A stretch of 64,000 nt of DNA from Novosphingobium sp. 17-62-19 (lineage in GTDB: Bacteria > Pseudomonadota > Alphaproteobacteria > Sphingomonadales > Sphingomonadaceae), in NCBI RefSeq assembly GCF_002256775.1, contig NZ_NCII01000001.1:45278-109277 (forward strand), read 5' to 3'. The position numbers and the translations under genes were made by a program. The first letter of the stretch is position 1. Each line of letters opens with the position of its first letter. This document shows positions 32,955 through 42,536 of this stretch, one piece after another. The notes below the pieces were generated by a model. It was not told the DNA's origin, searched no databases, and saw only the letters and a program-made list of their open reading frames with translations.

Positions 32955-33848
32955 ATGACCGATCTGGTCGAGCCGAAAAAGGTCGACATCGTCTACGAGA
33001 CGGAAGAACCCGTACGCTACGCAGCGGCAGACGGCGTGGCTTGGATCACGATGAACCGGCCACAGTTCAACAATGCCCAGAACGGGCAGATGACCTATGC
33101 GCTGGATGATGCCTTCAACCGCGCGGTGCGCGATGATGCAGTGCGCTGCATCGTGCTGGCCGGGGAGGGCAAGCACTTTTCGGCCGGGCACGACATCGGC
33201 ACGCCGGGGCGCGATCTGCATCACGAATTTGAAAAGCGGCTGATGTTTCCGCCGCATACCAATAAGCCGGGCGCAGAACTGCTCTATACGCGCGAACAGG
33301 AGCAGTACCTCGGCATGTGCCGCCGTTGGCGCGATATTTCCAAGCCGACCATTGCGATGGTGCAGGGCGCTTGCGTGGCCGGAGGGCTGATGCTGGCGTG
33401 GGTGTGTGATCTGATCGTGGCATCGGAAGATGCGTTTTTCCAAGACCCGGTGAACCCGCTGATGGGCATTCCGGGCGTTGAGTATTTCGCCCACGCCTAT
33501 GAACTTCCGCCACGCGTGGCCAAGGAGTTCTTGTTGCTGGGTGAACGGATGCCTGCCGCCCGCGCCTATGATTTTGGCATGGTCAACAAGGTGGTGCCGC
33601 GCGACCAGTTGCGTGAGGCGACCACCGTGTGGGCGGCGAAACTCGCCAAGCAAAACCGGTTGGGCAACTGGCTGACCAAACAGGCGGTGAACCACGTGGA
33701 GGAACTGCGCGGCAAGCGGGCAGCGATGGACGCGGTCTATCATATGCACCACTTTGCGCACGCGCAGAACGATCTGCTGACCGGGGATTCCATTGGCGGC
33801 GTGAGCGGGAAGTCTGCGGCGTCTGCCAACAAGGCTGACAAAGCCTGA
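32955..33848 (+). CDS. enoyl-CoA hydratase/isomerase (crotonase) family
   Basis: A 297-residue crotonase. The oxyanion-hole segments are HFSAGHDIG and GACVAGGLMLAW. The second catalytic Glu region is altered (FFQDPVNPLMGIPG), so activity may differ from a canonical hydratase. A His-rich C-terminal helix (AVYHMHHFAHAQ) is unusual. The start at 32955 is chosen because gggagag lies 6 nt upstream. It sits between ipdB and ipdC (1-base overlap) and presumably acts on a CoA intermediate of side-chain or C/D-ring breakdown. Confidence 0.85.
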   Translation: MTDLVEPKKVDIVYETEEPVRYAAADGVAWITMNRPQFNNAQNGQMTYALDDAFNRAVRDDAVRCIVLAGEGKHFSAGHDIGTPGRDLHHEFEKRLMFPPHTNKPGAELLYTREQEQYLGMCRRWRDISKPTIAMVQGACVAGGLMLAWVCDLIVASEDAFFQDPVNPLMGIPGVEYFAHAYELPPRVAKEFLLLGERMPAARAYDFGMVNKVVPRDQLREATTVWAAKLAKQNRLGNWLTKQAVNHVEELRGKRAAMDAVYHMHHFAHAQNDLLTGDSIGGVSGKSAASANKADKA

Positions 33849-34915
33849 TGTCAGACGTACTTGCCACGATTTTGACCGAGCGTCTGGGCTGCCGCTTGCC
33901 CGTGATCCAGACCGCGATGGGTTGGGTTGCCAAGCCGGAGCTTGTCGCCGCTTCCAGCAATGCGGGCGCGTTCGGGTTTCTGGCCTGCGCGGTGATGCAG
34001 CCGGCCGAAGCGCGCGAGGAGATTGCGCGGTTGCGCGATCTTACACCGCACAATTTCGGCGTGAACTTTCACAGCTTTCAGCCTGGTGCCGATCAGATCG
34101 TGCAGGCTATTCTGGCCAACAAGGACCGGGTGCGCGCGGTGAGTTTCGGGCGCGGGCCAGACGCGAGGATGATCGGCGCGTTTCGCGATGCGGGCATCCT
34201 GTGCATCCCCACCGTCGGTGCGGTGAAACACGCGCAGAAGATGGTGCAGCTGGGCTGCGAGATGGTGACCGTGCAGGGCGGTGAAGGCGGCGGGCATACC
34301 GGCGCGGTGCCGACCACGGTACTGTTGCCGCAAGTGCTGGACGCGGTGGATGTGCCGGTGGTGGCCGCAGGCGGCTTTGGTGACGGACGTGGCCTTGCCG
34401 CAGCGCTGGCCTTTGGCGCGGTGGGCATTGCCATGGGCACGCGCTTTTTGATGACGGCGGAAAGCCCGGTGCCGGGCGCTCCCAAGGCAGCCTATGTGAA
34501 GGCCGGGACCGGCGACATTGCGGTGTCCACCAAGGTGGACGGCATTCCGCAGCGCATGATCCTGAACCCGCTGCTGCGCCGGATCGAAGGATCGGGCAAG
34601 CTGGCGATGTGGGTCCGCGCGATGGAAGCGGGGCTTGAGATGAAGCGCCAGAATGGCTGGAGCTTTGGGCAAGTGCTGGCCAGCGCCAGGGCCATGACCG
34701 CGCATGGCGAAATGCCGCTGGCGCAGGCGATCATGGCGGCGGCTGCCCCGATGATGATCATGCGCGCCGTTGAAGCGGGCGATGCCGAGAACGGGTTGAT
34801 GGCCACAGGCGTGGTGGCGGGCCGGTTGAGTGATCTGCCGACGTGTGCCGATCTTATGCAAGCCATTGAAACGCAGGCGCGGGCAAGCATTGCCGCGCTG
34901 TGCACGGGGAACTGA
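33848..34915 (+). CDS. ipdC: IpdC, FMN-dependent oxidoreductase of C/D-ring pathway
   Basis: A 355-residue TIM-barrel flavoprotein of the nitronate-monooxygenase / enoyl-reductase-like family. The phosphate-binding signature is GGEGGGHTG followed by VVAAGGFGDGRG and AMGTRFLMT. In Mycobacterium and Comamonas (ScdK) the orthologue acts on the CoA-bound C/D-ring intermediate before D-ring hydrolysis. Its placement beside ipdAB and echA20 supports orthology. It starts on the stop of the crotonase gene (TGATG). Confidence 0.9.
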   Translation: MSDVLATILTERLGCRLPVIQTAMGWVAKPELVAASSNAGAFGFLACAVMQPAEAREEIARLRDLTPHNFGVNFHSFQPGADQIVQAILANKDRVRAVSFGRGPDARMIGAFRDAGILCIPTVGAVKHAQKMVQLGCEMVTVQGGEGGGHTGAVPTTVLLPQVLDAVDVPVVAAGGFGDGRGLAAALAFGAVGIAMGTRFLMTAESPVPGAPKAAYVKAGTGDIAVSTKVDGIPQRMILNPLLRRIEGSGKLAMWVRAMEAGLEMKRQNGWSFGQVLASARAMTAHGEMPLAQAIMAAAAPMMIMRAVEAGDAENGLMATGVVAGRLSDLPTCADLMQAIETQARASIAALCTGN

Positions 34916-34920
34916 AGCCG

Positions 34921-35676
34921 ATGCCGATAACCCTTACCGTCAAGGACTGCATCGCCGAGATCGTGTTCGATGTGCCGCCAGTCAACGCGTTTGACAGCGA
35001 GACATGGATGTCGCTTCCGGCGATCATCAAGGAAGCTGCCAGCAATCCCGAAGCCAACGTGGTGCTGATCCGCGCCGCCGAGGAATCGCGCGGCTTCTGT
35101 GGGGGTGTAGATATCAAGGAGATGCAGGCGCATCCCGAGCGGATTACCGTGCTCAACCGCGGCAATTACCTGACCTTCAAGGCCATCCGCGATGCCGAAA
35201 TTCCGGTGGTGGTGGCCGCACACAAGTTCGTGATCGGGGGCGGCATCGGCATTTGCGGCGCGTCCGACACAATAATTGCCGCCGATGACGCCTATTTCTC
35301 GCTGCCCGAAGTCGATCGCGGCGCCATGGGCGGGGCGAGCCACCTTTCGCGGATGCTGCCGCTGCACAAAGTGCGCGCCGCGTTCTTTACCGGGGGGAAT
35401 ATCCCGGCGGCCGAGGCCTATCGTCTTGGCGCGGTGGAGAAGGTGGTGCCGCGTGCCGATCTGGTGGCCGAGGCGCACGCCTTTTGCGCCGTGATTGCGT
35501 CCAAAAGCCGCAAGGCGCTCGTCATCGCCAAGGAAGCGCTGAACGGGCTTGAGCCGCGTGACGTGGACCGGGGCTATCGCTGGGAACAGGGCTTCACGCT
35601 GGAAATGTACATGCACGAAGACAGCCAGAAGGCGCGCGATGCCTTTGTGGAAACCGGCACGGTGGCAAAGTTCTGA
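34921..35676 (+). CDS. echA20: EchA20, ring-D hydrolase of crotonase fold
   Basis: A 251-residue crotonase-fold enzyme. It matches EchA20 along its length, with PPVNAFDS, RGFCGGVDIKEM, VIGGGIGICG, SLPEVDRGAMGGASHLSRM and a late YRWEQGFTLE. EchA20 hydrolyses ring D of the CoA-linked HIEC intermediate to yield COCHEA-CoA, the substrate of IpdAB. It is 5 nt downstream of ipdC and overlaps the next gene by one base. Confidence 0.92.
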   Translation: MPITLTVKDCIAEIVFDVPPVNAFDSETWMSLPAIIKEAASNPEANVVLIRAAEESRGFCGGVDIKEMQAHPERITVLNRGNYLTFKAIRDAEIPVVVAAHKFVIGGGIGICGASDTIIAADDAYFSLPEVDRGAMGGASHLSRMLPLHKVRAAFFTGGNIPAAEAYRLGAVEKVVPRADLVAEAHAFCAVIASKSRKALVIAKEALNGLEPRDVDRGYRWEQGFTLEMYMHEDSQKARDAFVETGTVAKF

Positions 35677-36821
35677 TGGACCTGACGTATACCCCTGAAC
35701 AGAACGCCTTCCGCGCCGAAGTGCGCAGCTGGCTTGAGGCGCATGTGCCCAAAGGCAAGCTTGAGCACTATGACGCTACGCGCGAAGGCTTTGAAGCGCA
35801 CCGTGCGTGGGAAGCGACGCTGAAAAGCGGCGATTGGGGCATGGTGACCTGGCCCAAGGAATATGGCGGGCGCGGGCTGGACCTGATCCAGTGGCTGATT
35901 TTCGAGGAAGAGTATTACCGCGCAGGTGCGCCGGGGAGGGTGAACCAGAACGGCATCTTCCTGCTTGGCCCCACACTGATGGAATTCGGCACGCACGAAC
36001 AGAAACAGCGCTTCCTGCCGCCGATGGCGAGCGGTGAGGAAATCTGGGCGCAGGCGTGGTCCGAACCGCAGGCCGGGTCCGACCTTGCGGGCGTGCGCGC
36101 CACGGCAGTGCTGGAAGGCGACGAATACGTGCTCAACGGGCACAAGATCTGGTCGAGCCGCGCGGCCTTTGCCGATTGGGCGTTCGGCCTGTTCCGCGCG
36201 TCAGGGAGCGAGCGGCACAAAGATATGAGCCTGATCTTCTTCCCGCTCGATGCACCGGGCGTAACGCGCAATCCGATCCGCAAGATCAACGGCCATGTCG
36301 GGTTTGCCGAGATTTTCCTCGATAACGTGCGCGTGCCTGCGTTCAACCGCTTGGGCGATGAAGGGCAGGGCTGGCACATCTGCATGGCGACGGCAGGGTT
36401 TGAGCGCGGGCTGATGCTGCGTTCACCGGCACGCTTTCAGGAGGCAGCAGCGGCGCTGGCCGCGCTGTGGCAGCGGCGCAAGAACACCTGCGATCCGGCG
36501 CTGGAAGGCGCGGTGGTGCGGGCGCATGTAAATGCCGAGTCCTACGCGCTGAACATCTATCAAACCGCATCGCGGCTGATGGCGGGCGCGAAGATCGGCG
36601 CGGAGGCATCGACCAACAAGATTTTCTGGTCGGAAATGGACATCCACCTGCACGAAACCGCGCTGGCCATCCTGGGCGCAGAGGCCGAACTGGTGACGCC
36701 TACTGGCGAGCACGACTGGCTGGACGATTACATCTTCTCGCTGGCCGGGCCGATCTATGCCGGGTCCAACGAAATCCAGCGCAACATCATTGCCGAGCGT
36801 ATGCTCGGCCTGCCGCGCTGA
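35676..36821 (+). CDS. fadE31: acyl-CoA dehydrogenase, FadE31-like
   Basis: A 381-residue acyl-CoA dehydrogenase. Family features: WPKEYGGRG, AQAWSEPQAGSDLA (FAD/substrate loop), the segment SPARFQEAAAALAALW also found in FadE31, and the terminal YAGSNEIQRNIIAERMLGLPR. FadE31 belongs to the steroid C/D-ring regulon. Steroid enzymes of this class are usually alpha2-beta2 heterotetramers; the adjacent gene (36838) is the probable partner. The specific substrate is not established from sequence. Confidence 0.87.
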   Translation: MDLTYTPEQNAFRAEVRSWLEAHVPKGKLEHYDATREGFEAHRAWEATLKSGDWGMVTWPKEYGGRGLDLIQWLIFEEEYYRAGAPGRVNQNGIFLLGPTLMEFGTHEQKQRFLPPMASGEEIWAQAWSEPQAGSDLAGVRATAVLEGDEYVLNGHKIWSSRAAFADWAFGLFRASGSERHKDMSLIFFPLDAPGVTRNPIRKINGHVGFAEIFLDNVRVPAFNRLGDEGQGWHICMATAGFERGLMLRSPARFQEAAAALAALWQRRKNTCDPALEGAVVRAHVNAESYALNIYQTASRLMAGAKIGAEASTNKIFWSEMDIHLHETALAILGAEAELVTPTGEHDWLDDYIFSLAGPIYAGSNEIQRNIIAERMLGLPR

Positions 36822-36837
36822 ACGGGAGGGCAGAGAC

Positions 36838-37869
36838 ATGGACTTCACCCTTTCCGACGAACAGCAGATGTTTGCCGATACCGCGCGGACACTGCTGGGC
36901 GATACCTGCACGCCCGATCACTGGCACAAACTGATGGAACAGGGCGCGGCGTTTGACGCTGCGCGCTGGGCGCAGATCGTTGAGAACGGCTTTACCGCGC
37001 TGATCGTCCCCGAAGCGGCGGGCGGCATGGGGCTTGGCGAACTGGACTTTGCGCTGATCGCGATTGAGGCGGGCTATGTGGCCCTGCCTGAGCCGCTGGT
37101 GGAAAGTGCCGGGATCGGTGCGCCGTTGCTGGCAAGCCTTGCGCCCGATCATCCGCCATTCGCAGATCCGGCGGCGATCATTGCGGTGGCGCCTGCGATC
37201 AATCCGGTGGTGGCCAATGCCGATATTGCTGCTGCCATTGTGATCGAGCGCGATGGCCATGCTTTCGTGGCGACGCCTGACCAAGTGACGCTGACGCCGA
37301 TGGAATCCATAGACCCGTTCCGCCGCCTGTTCCGCATCACATGGGACGAGGCCAATGCAACGGACCTTGGCCCTGCGGATTGGGGCTTGGCGCTCGACCG
37401 GGCAGCGGTGTTTTCAGCCGCGATGGGCTTGGGCCTCGCCCAACGGGCGGTCGATCTGGCGGTGGGCTATGCCAAGGACCGCAACCAGTTCGGTAAGCCG
37501 ATTGGTTCGTATCAGGCGGTTAAACACCACCTTGCCAGCGCCCAGACCGCGATCGAATTTACCCGACCGATGGTACTCGCCGCTGCGGCAGAGGTGGCCC
37601 ATGGCGATGTGCAATCGCGTGCGCGCGCTTCTCAGGCCAAGATCGTGGCGCTGGAGGCGGCTGAACAGGCCGCGCGCGCATCAATCCAGGTGCATGGCGC
37701 GATGGGATATTCGTGGGAGGTGGACGTCCACCTGTTCCTCAAGCGCGCGCTGGCGCTGAAGCAGAGCTGGGGCACGCCCGCTTTCCACACCAGCCGCATT
37801 GCCACGCGCGTGTTCAGCCAGCCGGTTGGCGCGGATCAAACCTTTGCCCGCGAGAATGAAAATGCCTGA
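36838..37869 (+). CDS. acyl-CoA dehydrogenase, short beta-type partner subunit
   Basis: A 343-residue acyl-CoA dehydrogenase of the shorter, divergent type found as second subunit in steroid heterotetramers (FadE32/FadE33 class). Visible motifs are AGGMGLGELDFALIA, YAKDRNQFGKPIGSYQAVKH and HGAMGYSWEVDVHLFLKRA. The Glu in SWEVD is at the place where such subunits carry a catalytic or structural acid. The middle domain is Ala-rich and poorly conserved. gggagg lies 8 nt upstream of the start. It probably pairs with the FadE31-like product. Confidence 0.85.
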   Translation: MDFTLSDEQQMFADTARTLLGDTCTPDHWHKLMEQGAAFDAARWAQIVENGFTALIVPEAAGGMGLGELDFALIAIEAGYVALPEPLVESAGIGAPLLASLAPDHPPFADPAAIIAVAPAINPVVANADIAAAIVIERDGHAFVATPDQVTLTPMESIDPFRRLFRITWDEANATDLGPADWGLALDRAAVFSAAMGLGLAQRAVDLAVGYAKDRNQFGKPIGSYQAVKHHLASAQTAIEFTRPMVLAAAAEVAHGDVQSRARASQAKIVALEAAEQAARASIQVHGAMGYSWEVDVHLFLKRALALKQSWGTPAFHTSRIATRVFSQPVGADQTFARENENA

Positions 37870-39013
37870 AGCCTATATCATCGATGCCGTGCGTGCGCCC
37901 GTTGGGCGCAAGAAGGGCAGCCTTGCCGAAATCCACCCCGCCGATCTTGGCGCGCATCCGATCAAAGCGCTGATGGCGCGGACCGGAATCGACGCCAATC
38001 TGGTGGACGATGTGGTCTGGGGCTGCTGCGATACCATCGGGCCGCAGGCGGGCGACATTGGCCGCACCGCGTGGCTGGTAGCGGGCCTGCCGCAGCATGT
38101 GCCGGGAACCACGATTGACCGGCAGTGCGGCTCATCGCAGCAGGCGCTGCACTTTGCCGCGCAGGGTGTGATGAGCGGGACGCAGGACCTGGTCGTGGCG
38201 GGCGGCAGTCAGGCGATGAACGCCATCCCCATTTCCGCTGCGATGTATGCCGGGGAGGCCTATGGCTTTGGCGACCCGTTTACTGGCTCGGTCGGTTGGC
38301 GCGAACGCTATGGCGATGGATTGCTGAACCAGATCAATTCGGCGGAGATGATCGCCGCCAAGTGGGGCATCACGCGCGCCGCGATGGAAGAATTCGCTGT
38401 CGCCAGCCACCAGCGCGCGCAGGCGGCCACCGATGCGGGCTGGTTTGCCAACGAAATCGCGCCGCTGGGCGATCTTGCCCATGACGAGACGATCCGCCCG
38501 GGCACCACGCTGGAAGGACTCGCGGCCTTGCGCACGGTGCAGGAAGGCGGGGTCATCACTGCAGGCGTCGCCAGCCAGAACTGTGACAGCGCCGCCACAC
38601 TGCTGATTGCCAGCGAACGCGCAGTGAAGGAACAAGGGCTGAGACCACGCGCACGCATACATCACATTTCCGTGCGCGCCGACGATCCGGTGTGGATGCT
38701 GACCGCGCCAATCCCGGCCACGCAGTACGCCCTGGCCAAGGCCGGAATGACCGTTGACGATATCGACCTGTTCGAATGCAACGAGGCATTCGCCTCGGTG
38801 CCGATGGCGTGGATGCAGGAACTGGGCATTCCGCATGAGAAGGTGAACATCCACGGCGGCGCGATTGCGCTGGGCCATCCGCTGGGCGCTTCGGGCGCGC
38901 GGCTGATGACGACGCTGCTGAACGCGCTGGAGCGCACCGGGGGCCGCTATGGCCTTCAGACGATGTGCGAAGGCGGCGGGCAGGCCAATGTCACCATCAT
39001 CGAAAGGCTGTGA
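37862..39013 (+). CDS. fadA6: FadA6-like thiolase
   Basis: A 383-residue acetyl-CoA acetyltransferase. The nucleophile is Cys89 in IDRQCGSSQQA. The His lies in GGAIALGHPLGASG and the second Cys in MCEGGGQ near the C-terminus. The RQCGSSQQ form is typical of FadA6, which releases acetyl-CoA from the opened C/D-ring chain. The ATG at 37862 overlaps the end of the preceding gene by 8 nt; an ATG two codons earlier is also possible. Confidence 0.9.
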   Translation: MPEAYIIDAVRAPVGRKKGSLAEIHPADLGAHPIKALMARTGIDANLVDDVVWGCCDTIGPQAGDIGRTAWLVAGLPQHVPGTTIDRQCGSSQQALHFAAQGVMSGTQDLVVAGGSQAMNAIPISAAMYAGEAYGFGDPFTGSVGWRERYGDGLLNQINSAEMIAAKWGITRAAMEEFAVASHQRAQAATDAGWFANEIAPLGDLAHDETIRPGTTLEGLAALRTVQEGGVITAGVASQNCDSAATLLIASERAVKEQGLRPRARIHHISVRADDPVWMLTAPIPATQYALAKAGMTVDDIDLFECNEAFASVPMAWMQELGIPHEKVNIHGGAIALGHPLGASGARLMTTLLNALERTGGRYGLQTMCEGGGQANVTIIERL

Positions 39014-39017
39014 TGCC

Positions 39018-39458
39018 ATGAATGACAGCCCGGCAATCGCCATCCCCAACCTGCTCTACACATATGCCATGCGCTTTGACGATGGCGACTTTGATGGCGC
39101 GGCGGCGTTGTTTGACAAGGGTAGCGTGCTCGCCAGTGGCCACCGCATAACCGGGCGTGAGGGCATTCTGGCGATGTGGCGCACCTGGGTGAAGATGTAT
39201 GATGGCAAGCCGTTGACGCGCCACATCACCACAAACCCGATCATCGCGCTGGCAGACGATGGCCACACCGCAACCTGCCAATCACAATGGACGGTCATTC
39301 AGGCCGCGCCCGGCTATCCGTTGCAGATCGTGGCCACTGGCCGATATCGTGATCGGTTCGGCCACGATGCCGGTGGCTGGCACTTCGTCGAGCGCGAATA
39401 TCTCCAGACCGATCTGGTGGGCGACAGTTCCGCCCACACCCTGCAATCCCTGACCTGA
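39018..39458 (+). CDS. SnoaL-like / NTF2-fold protein
   Basis: A 146-residue single-domain SnoaL-like protein. Tyr and Asp occur in TYAMRFDDGD with the same spacing as in the BaiE-like protein, and a His is present in TRHITTN. Its place between fadA6 and an SDR, with gaps of 4 and 12 nt, suggests a dehydratase or hydratase step on a CoA ester or steroid, but no partner is known. The start at 39018 follows the fadA6 stop. Confidence 0.75.
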   Translation: MNDSPAIAIPNLLYTYAMRFDDGDFDGAAALFDKGSVLASGHRITGREGILAMWRTWVKMYDGKPLTRHITTNPIIALADDGHTATCQSQWTVIQAAPGYPLQIVATGRYRDRFGHDAGGWHFVEREYLQTDLVGDSSAHTLQSLT

Positions 39459-39470
39459 AGGCAAAGACCC

Positions 39471-40376
39471 ATGGGCATTTGCGAAAACCGTACCGTCATC
39501 ATCACCGGAGCCGCTGGCGGGTTGGGCCGCGCCTATGCGCTGGCGTTTGGCGCAGAGGGTGCGAACGTGTTGGTGAACGATATCGGCACATCGCTAGGCG
39601 GTGAAGGCCACGATACCAGTGCAGCCGATGCAGTGGTGGCAGAGATCAAGGCTGCGGGCGGCAATGCCATCGCCAACTATGAAGACATCACCGATTGGGA
39701 CGCGGCGAAACGCATCGTTGATGCCGCGCTGGCCGCATTCGGCGACCTGCATGTGGTGGTCAACAACGCTGGCATCGTGCGCGACCGCATGTTCGTTTCG
39801 GCCACGCTGGAGGAATGGGACGCCACGATGCACGTGCATCTGCGCGGGCACTTCTGCCTCGCGCGCCATGCGGTGAACTACTGGCGGGCCAAGCAAAAGG
39901 AAGGCCGCGATCCCGATGCGCGGATCATCAACACGTCGAGTGGTGCAGGGCTGCAGGGGTCCATCGCGCAGGCGGCCTACTCCACGGCCAAGGGCGGCAT
40001 CGCTTCGCTGACGCTGGTGCAGGCGGCGGAACTGGGGCGCTATGGCATCACTGCCAATGCTCTGGCCCCATCGGCGCGCACGCGCATGACCGAGGGTGCC
40101 TTTGCCGACAAGATGAAGGTGGTGGAAGACGGGTTCGATGTGATGGACCCGGCCAATGTCGCGCCCACCGTGGTGTGGCTGGGCAGCGCGGCATCAGCCC
40201 ATGTCACCGGCTGCGTGTTCGAATTGGAAGGCGGCAAGATCATGCTGGAGGACGGCTGGCGCGAAGGCCCGTTTGTCGACCAGCCAGCGCGCTGGGACCC
40301 GGCGCAAGTAGGCGATGCGGTGGACAAGCTGCTGGCCGACCGCGTGCCCCCGCGCAAGGTCTGGGGTGTTGCGTAA
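39471..40376 (+). CDS. SDR of the MFE-2 / Hsd4 hydroxyacyl-CoA dehydrogenase type
   Basis: A 301-residue SDR resembling the dehydrogenase domain of peroxisomal multifunctional enzyme 2. It has TGAAGGLGRAYALAFGAEGANVLVND, NNAGIVRDRMF, Ser in NTSSGAG, YSTAK and a characteristic non-Gly C-terminus (FELEGGKIMLED). Such enzymes oxidise 3-hydroxyacyl-CoA esters, for example of sterol side chains or ring-opened intermediates. It is in the operon 12 nt after the SnoaL-like gene. Confidence 0.86.
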   Translation: MGICENRTVIITGAAGGLGRAYALAFGAEGANVLVNDIGTSLGGEGHDTSAADAVVAEIKAAGGNAIANYEDITDWDAAKRIVDAALAAFGDLHVVVNNAGIVRDRMFVSATLEEWDATMHVHLRGHFCLARHAVNYWRAKQKEGRDPDARIINTSSGAGLQGSIAQAAYSTAKGGIASLTLVQAAELGRYGITANALAPSARTRMTEGAFADKMKVVEDGFDVMDPANVAPTVVWLGSAASAHVTGCVFELEGGKIMLEDGWREGPFVDQPARWDPAQVGDAVDKLLADRVPPRKVWGVA

Positions 40377-40402
40377 CCAATTGATATTCAAGGATAAGTC
40401 TG

Positions 40403-41458
40403 ATGGAATTCGCATTCACCGAAGAGCAGGCGATGATCGCGGAAACCGCGCGCGGCTTCTTTGCCGAGAACGCGACGAGCGCTCGGACGCGGCAGGCCAT
40501 GGCCGCCGATGGCATCGACCGCGAACTGTGGAGCAGCTTCTGCACCGAACTGGGGCTTGCCGGAATCGGCGTGCCTGAGGAACTGGGCGGAGTGGGCCTT
40601 GGCATGGTGGAATTTGCGCTGATCGCCGAGGCGGCAGGCGCGCAAGTGGCCGCGCTGCCGCTGCTGGGCAATGCCCGTGCGGCCCATGCATTGGTTGCAG
40701 GTGGCACTGGTGCTCAGCAAGCAAAGTGGTTGCCACCGCTGGTATCGGGTGAGACGATTGCCACTTCGGTATGGAGTGCCGATGCGGTGGTGGGAGAGGG
40801 CACGCTTTCGGGCACGTTCCGTTTTGCCCCGCATGGTGCAGTGGCCGATCTGCTGGTGTTGACTGCGGGTGACCAGTGTTTGCTGGTGGAAGCGTCGGCA
40901 CCGGGCGTGACCATCACTGCGCACGTGACGATGGACCAGACGCGACCTTTGGCGACGGTCACGCTTGACGGCGCTGTGGCTGAACCTTTTGCCGATCACG
41001 CAGCGGCCAACCACGCGCTGCACGTCACGGGCTGGATCGGCCTTGCCGCCGAAGCGCTCGGCGGCGCGCAGGCGGCGCTGGACCGGACCGTGGCCTATTC
41101 CAAGGAGCGCGTGCAGTTCGGGCGGCAGATCGGATCGTTTCAGGCCTACAAGCACCGGTTGGCCGACATGATGATCGAGATCGAACAGGCGCGTTCTGCT
41201 GTGTACTGGGCGGCTTGCGCGGTCGAGGAAGGGTCTGACGAGGCACAGATCGCGCTCCATTCGGCCAAGGCGTTCTGCGCCGATACGTTTCATATGTGCG
41301 CGGGCAACATGATCCAGTTGCATGGCGGCATCGGCTTTACGTGGGAACACGACGCGCACCTGTTCTTCAAGCGCGCGCGCTCGATCAGCTCCATGCTGGG
41401 CGATAGCCAGTGGCACCGCGAACAGATTGCCACGCTGGTACTGGATGCCGCTGCATGA
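40403..41458 (+). CDS. acyl-CoA dehydrogenase, FadE33-like beta-type subunit
   Basis: A 351-residue acyl-CoA dehydrogenase of the short subunit class. Motifs: ELGGVGLGMVEFALIAEA, YSKERVQFGRQIGSFQAYKHR, and HGGIGFTWEHDAHLFFKRAR with an acid in TWEHD. It overlaps the next gene by 4 nt (ATGA). That gene encodes the expected FadE30-type partner but is broken. This subunit may therefore pair with the intact paralogue at 48859-50031. Pairing is inference from heterotetrameric relatives. Confidence 0.85.
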   Translation: MEFAFTEEQAMIAETARGFFAENATSARTRQAMAADGIDRELWSSFCTELGLAGIGVPEELGGVGLGMVEFALIAEAAGAQVAALPLLGNARAAHALVAGGTGAQQAKWLPPLVSGETIATSVWSADAVVGEGTLSGTFRFAPHGAVADLLVLTAGDQCLLVEASAPGVTITAHVTMDQTRPLATVTLDGAVAEPFADHAAANHALHVTGWIGLAAEALGGAQAALDRTVAYSKERVQFGRQIGSFQAYKHRLADMMIEIEQARSAVYWAACAVEEGSDEAQIALHSAKAFCADTFHMCAGNMIQLHGGIGFTWEHDAHLFFKRARSISSMLGDSQWHREQIATLVLDAAA

Positions 41459-42536
41459 AGCTGGGCTTTTCAGCCGAAGATGAAGCCTTCCGCGCTGAAT
41501 GTGCAGGCTGGTTGCAGGCGCAGATGGCGGGGCCATTTGCCGACATTCGCGGCATTCCCAATCTGTGCGATGAAATCCCGCGCCGCAAGGAGTGGGAGCA
41601 ACAATTGGCCGCGCACCGCTGGTCGTGCATTGGCTGGCCCGCAGCATGGGGCGGGCGCGACGCCACGCTGGCGCAGCAGGTGATCTTTGCCGAGGAATAT
41701 GCCCGTGCCGGCGCTCCGAACCGCATCAACCACATCGGGGTTGAGCTTGCGGGGCCGACAATTCTGGCTTTCGGGTCTGACGAGCAGAAGGCGCGCTATC
41801 TCCCCGGAATCGCGGCGGGAACGCAGATCTGGTGTCAGGGCTATTCCGAGCCGGGGGCGGGATCTGACCTTGCCAATGTGAAGACCAAGGCGGTTGTCGA
41901 AGGCGGCGACTGGGTGGTCAATGGCCAGAAGGTCTGGACCAGCCTTGCGCACTATTCCGACATGATTTTCGTTGTGGCGCGAACCGAGGAAGGATCGAAA
42001 GGGCCAAAGGGCCTGTCGTTCCTGCTGATGGACATGGACCAGCCCGGCATCGATGTGCGCCCGATCCGCCAGATGAACGGCGAGGCCGAGTTCAACGAGG
42101 GGTTTCCACGCTGGGTCAGCAGATGCAGTTTCGCAACGAGCTGGACGCGGTAATCGCGGCGGCGCGTGCCAATGGCAAGGCTGGCGATCCTGTGGTGCGC
42201 CAGCGCATTGCCGGGGCCGAGATCGGGCTTCGGCTGATGCGCTATGGCGCGTTGCGGATGCTTTCGGGCACCGATCTTGCCGCCATCGATGGCGCGGCGC
42301 TGACCTACAAGATCCAGTGGGCCACGTGGCGGCGCGATCTGGGCGAGCTGGCGATGGATGTCTTGGGCCAGGATGGCGAACTTGCGCAGGGCCACGAATA
42401 CCGCTGGCCGACGCTGCCCAACCTCTATCTCTTCAGCCGGTCTGACACGATCTACGGCGGCACCAACCAGATCCAGCGCAACCTGATCGCCGAGCGCGGT
42501 CTGGCACTCCCGCGCGAACCAAGAGGCCAAGCATGA
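41455..42536 (+). pseudogene. FadE30-type acyl-CoA dehydrogenase, internal 97-bp deletion and frameshift
   Basis: From the ATG at 41455 the frame encodes a normal N-terminal half (MKLGFSAEDEAFRAEC, GWPAAWGGRDATLAQQ, QGYSEPGAGSDLA) up to EAEFNE at about 42099. It then shifts. The homologous C-terminal half continues in another frame from GVSTLGQQM at 42099 to the stop at 42536. Against the intact paralogue at 48859-50031 the segment from TFFTDARCP to LLAFER is absent. About 99 nt are replaced by 2, a net loss of 97 bp. The first frame ends at 42153. Both halves are otherwise undamaged, so the lesion is recent or is an assembly error. Confidence 0.85.

Noticed and set aside
41410-41454. Upstream extension of the broken dehydrogenase gene
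   Set aside because: The homologous start MKLGFSA is at 41455 with ATGA overlap to the previous gene. The extra codons lie inside that gene.
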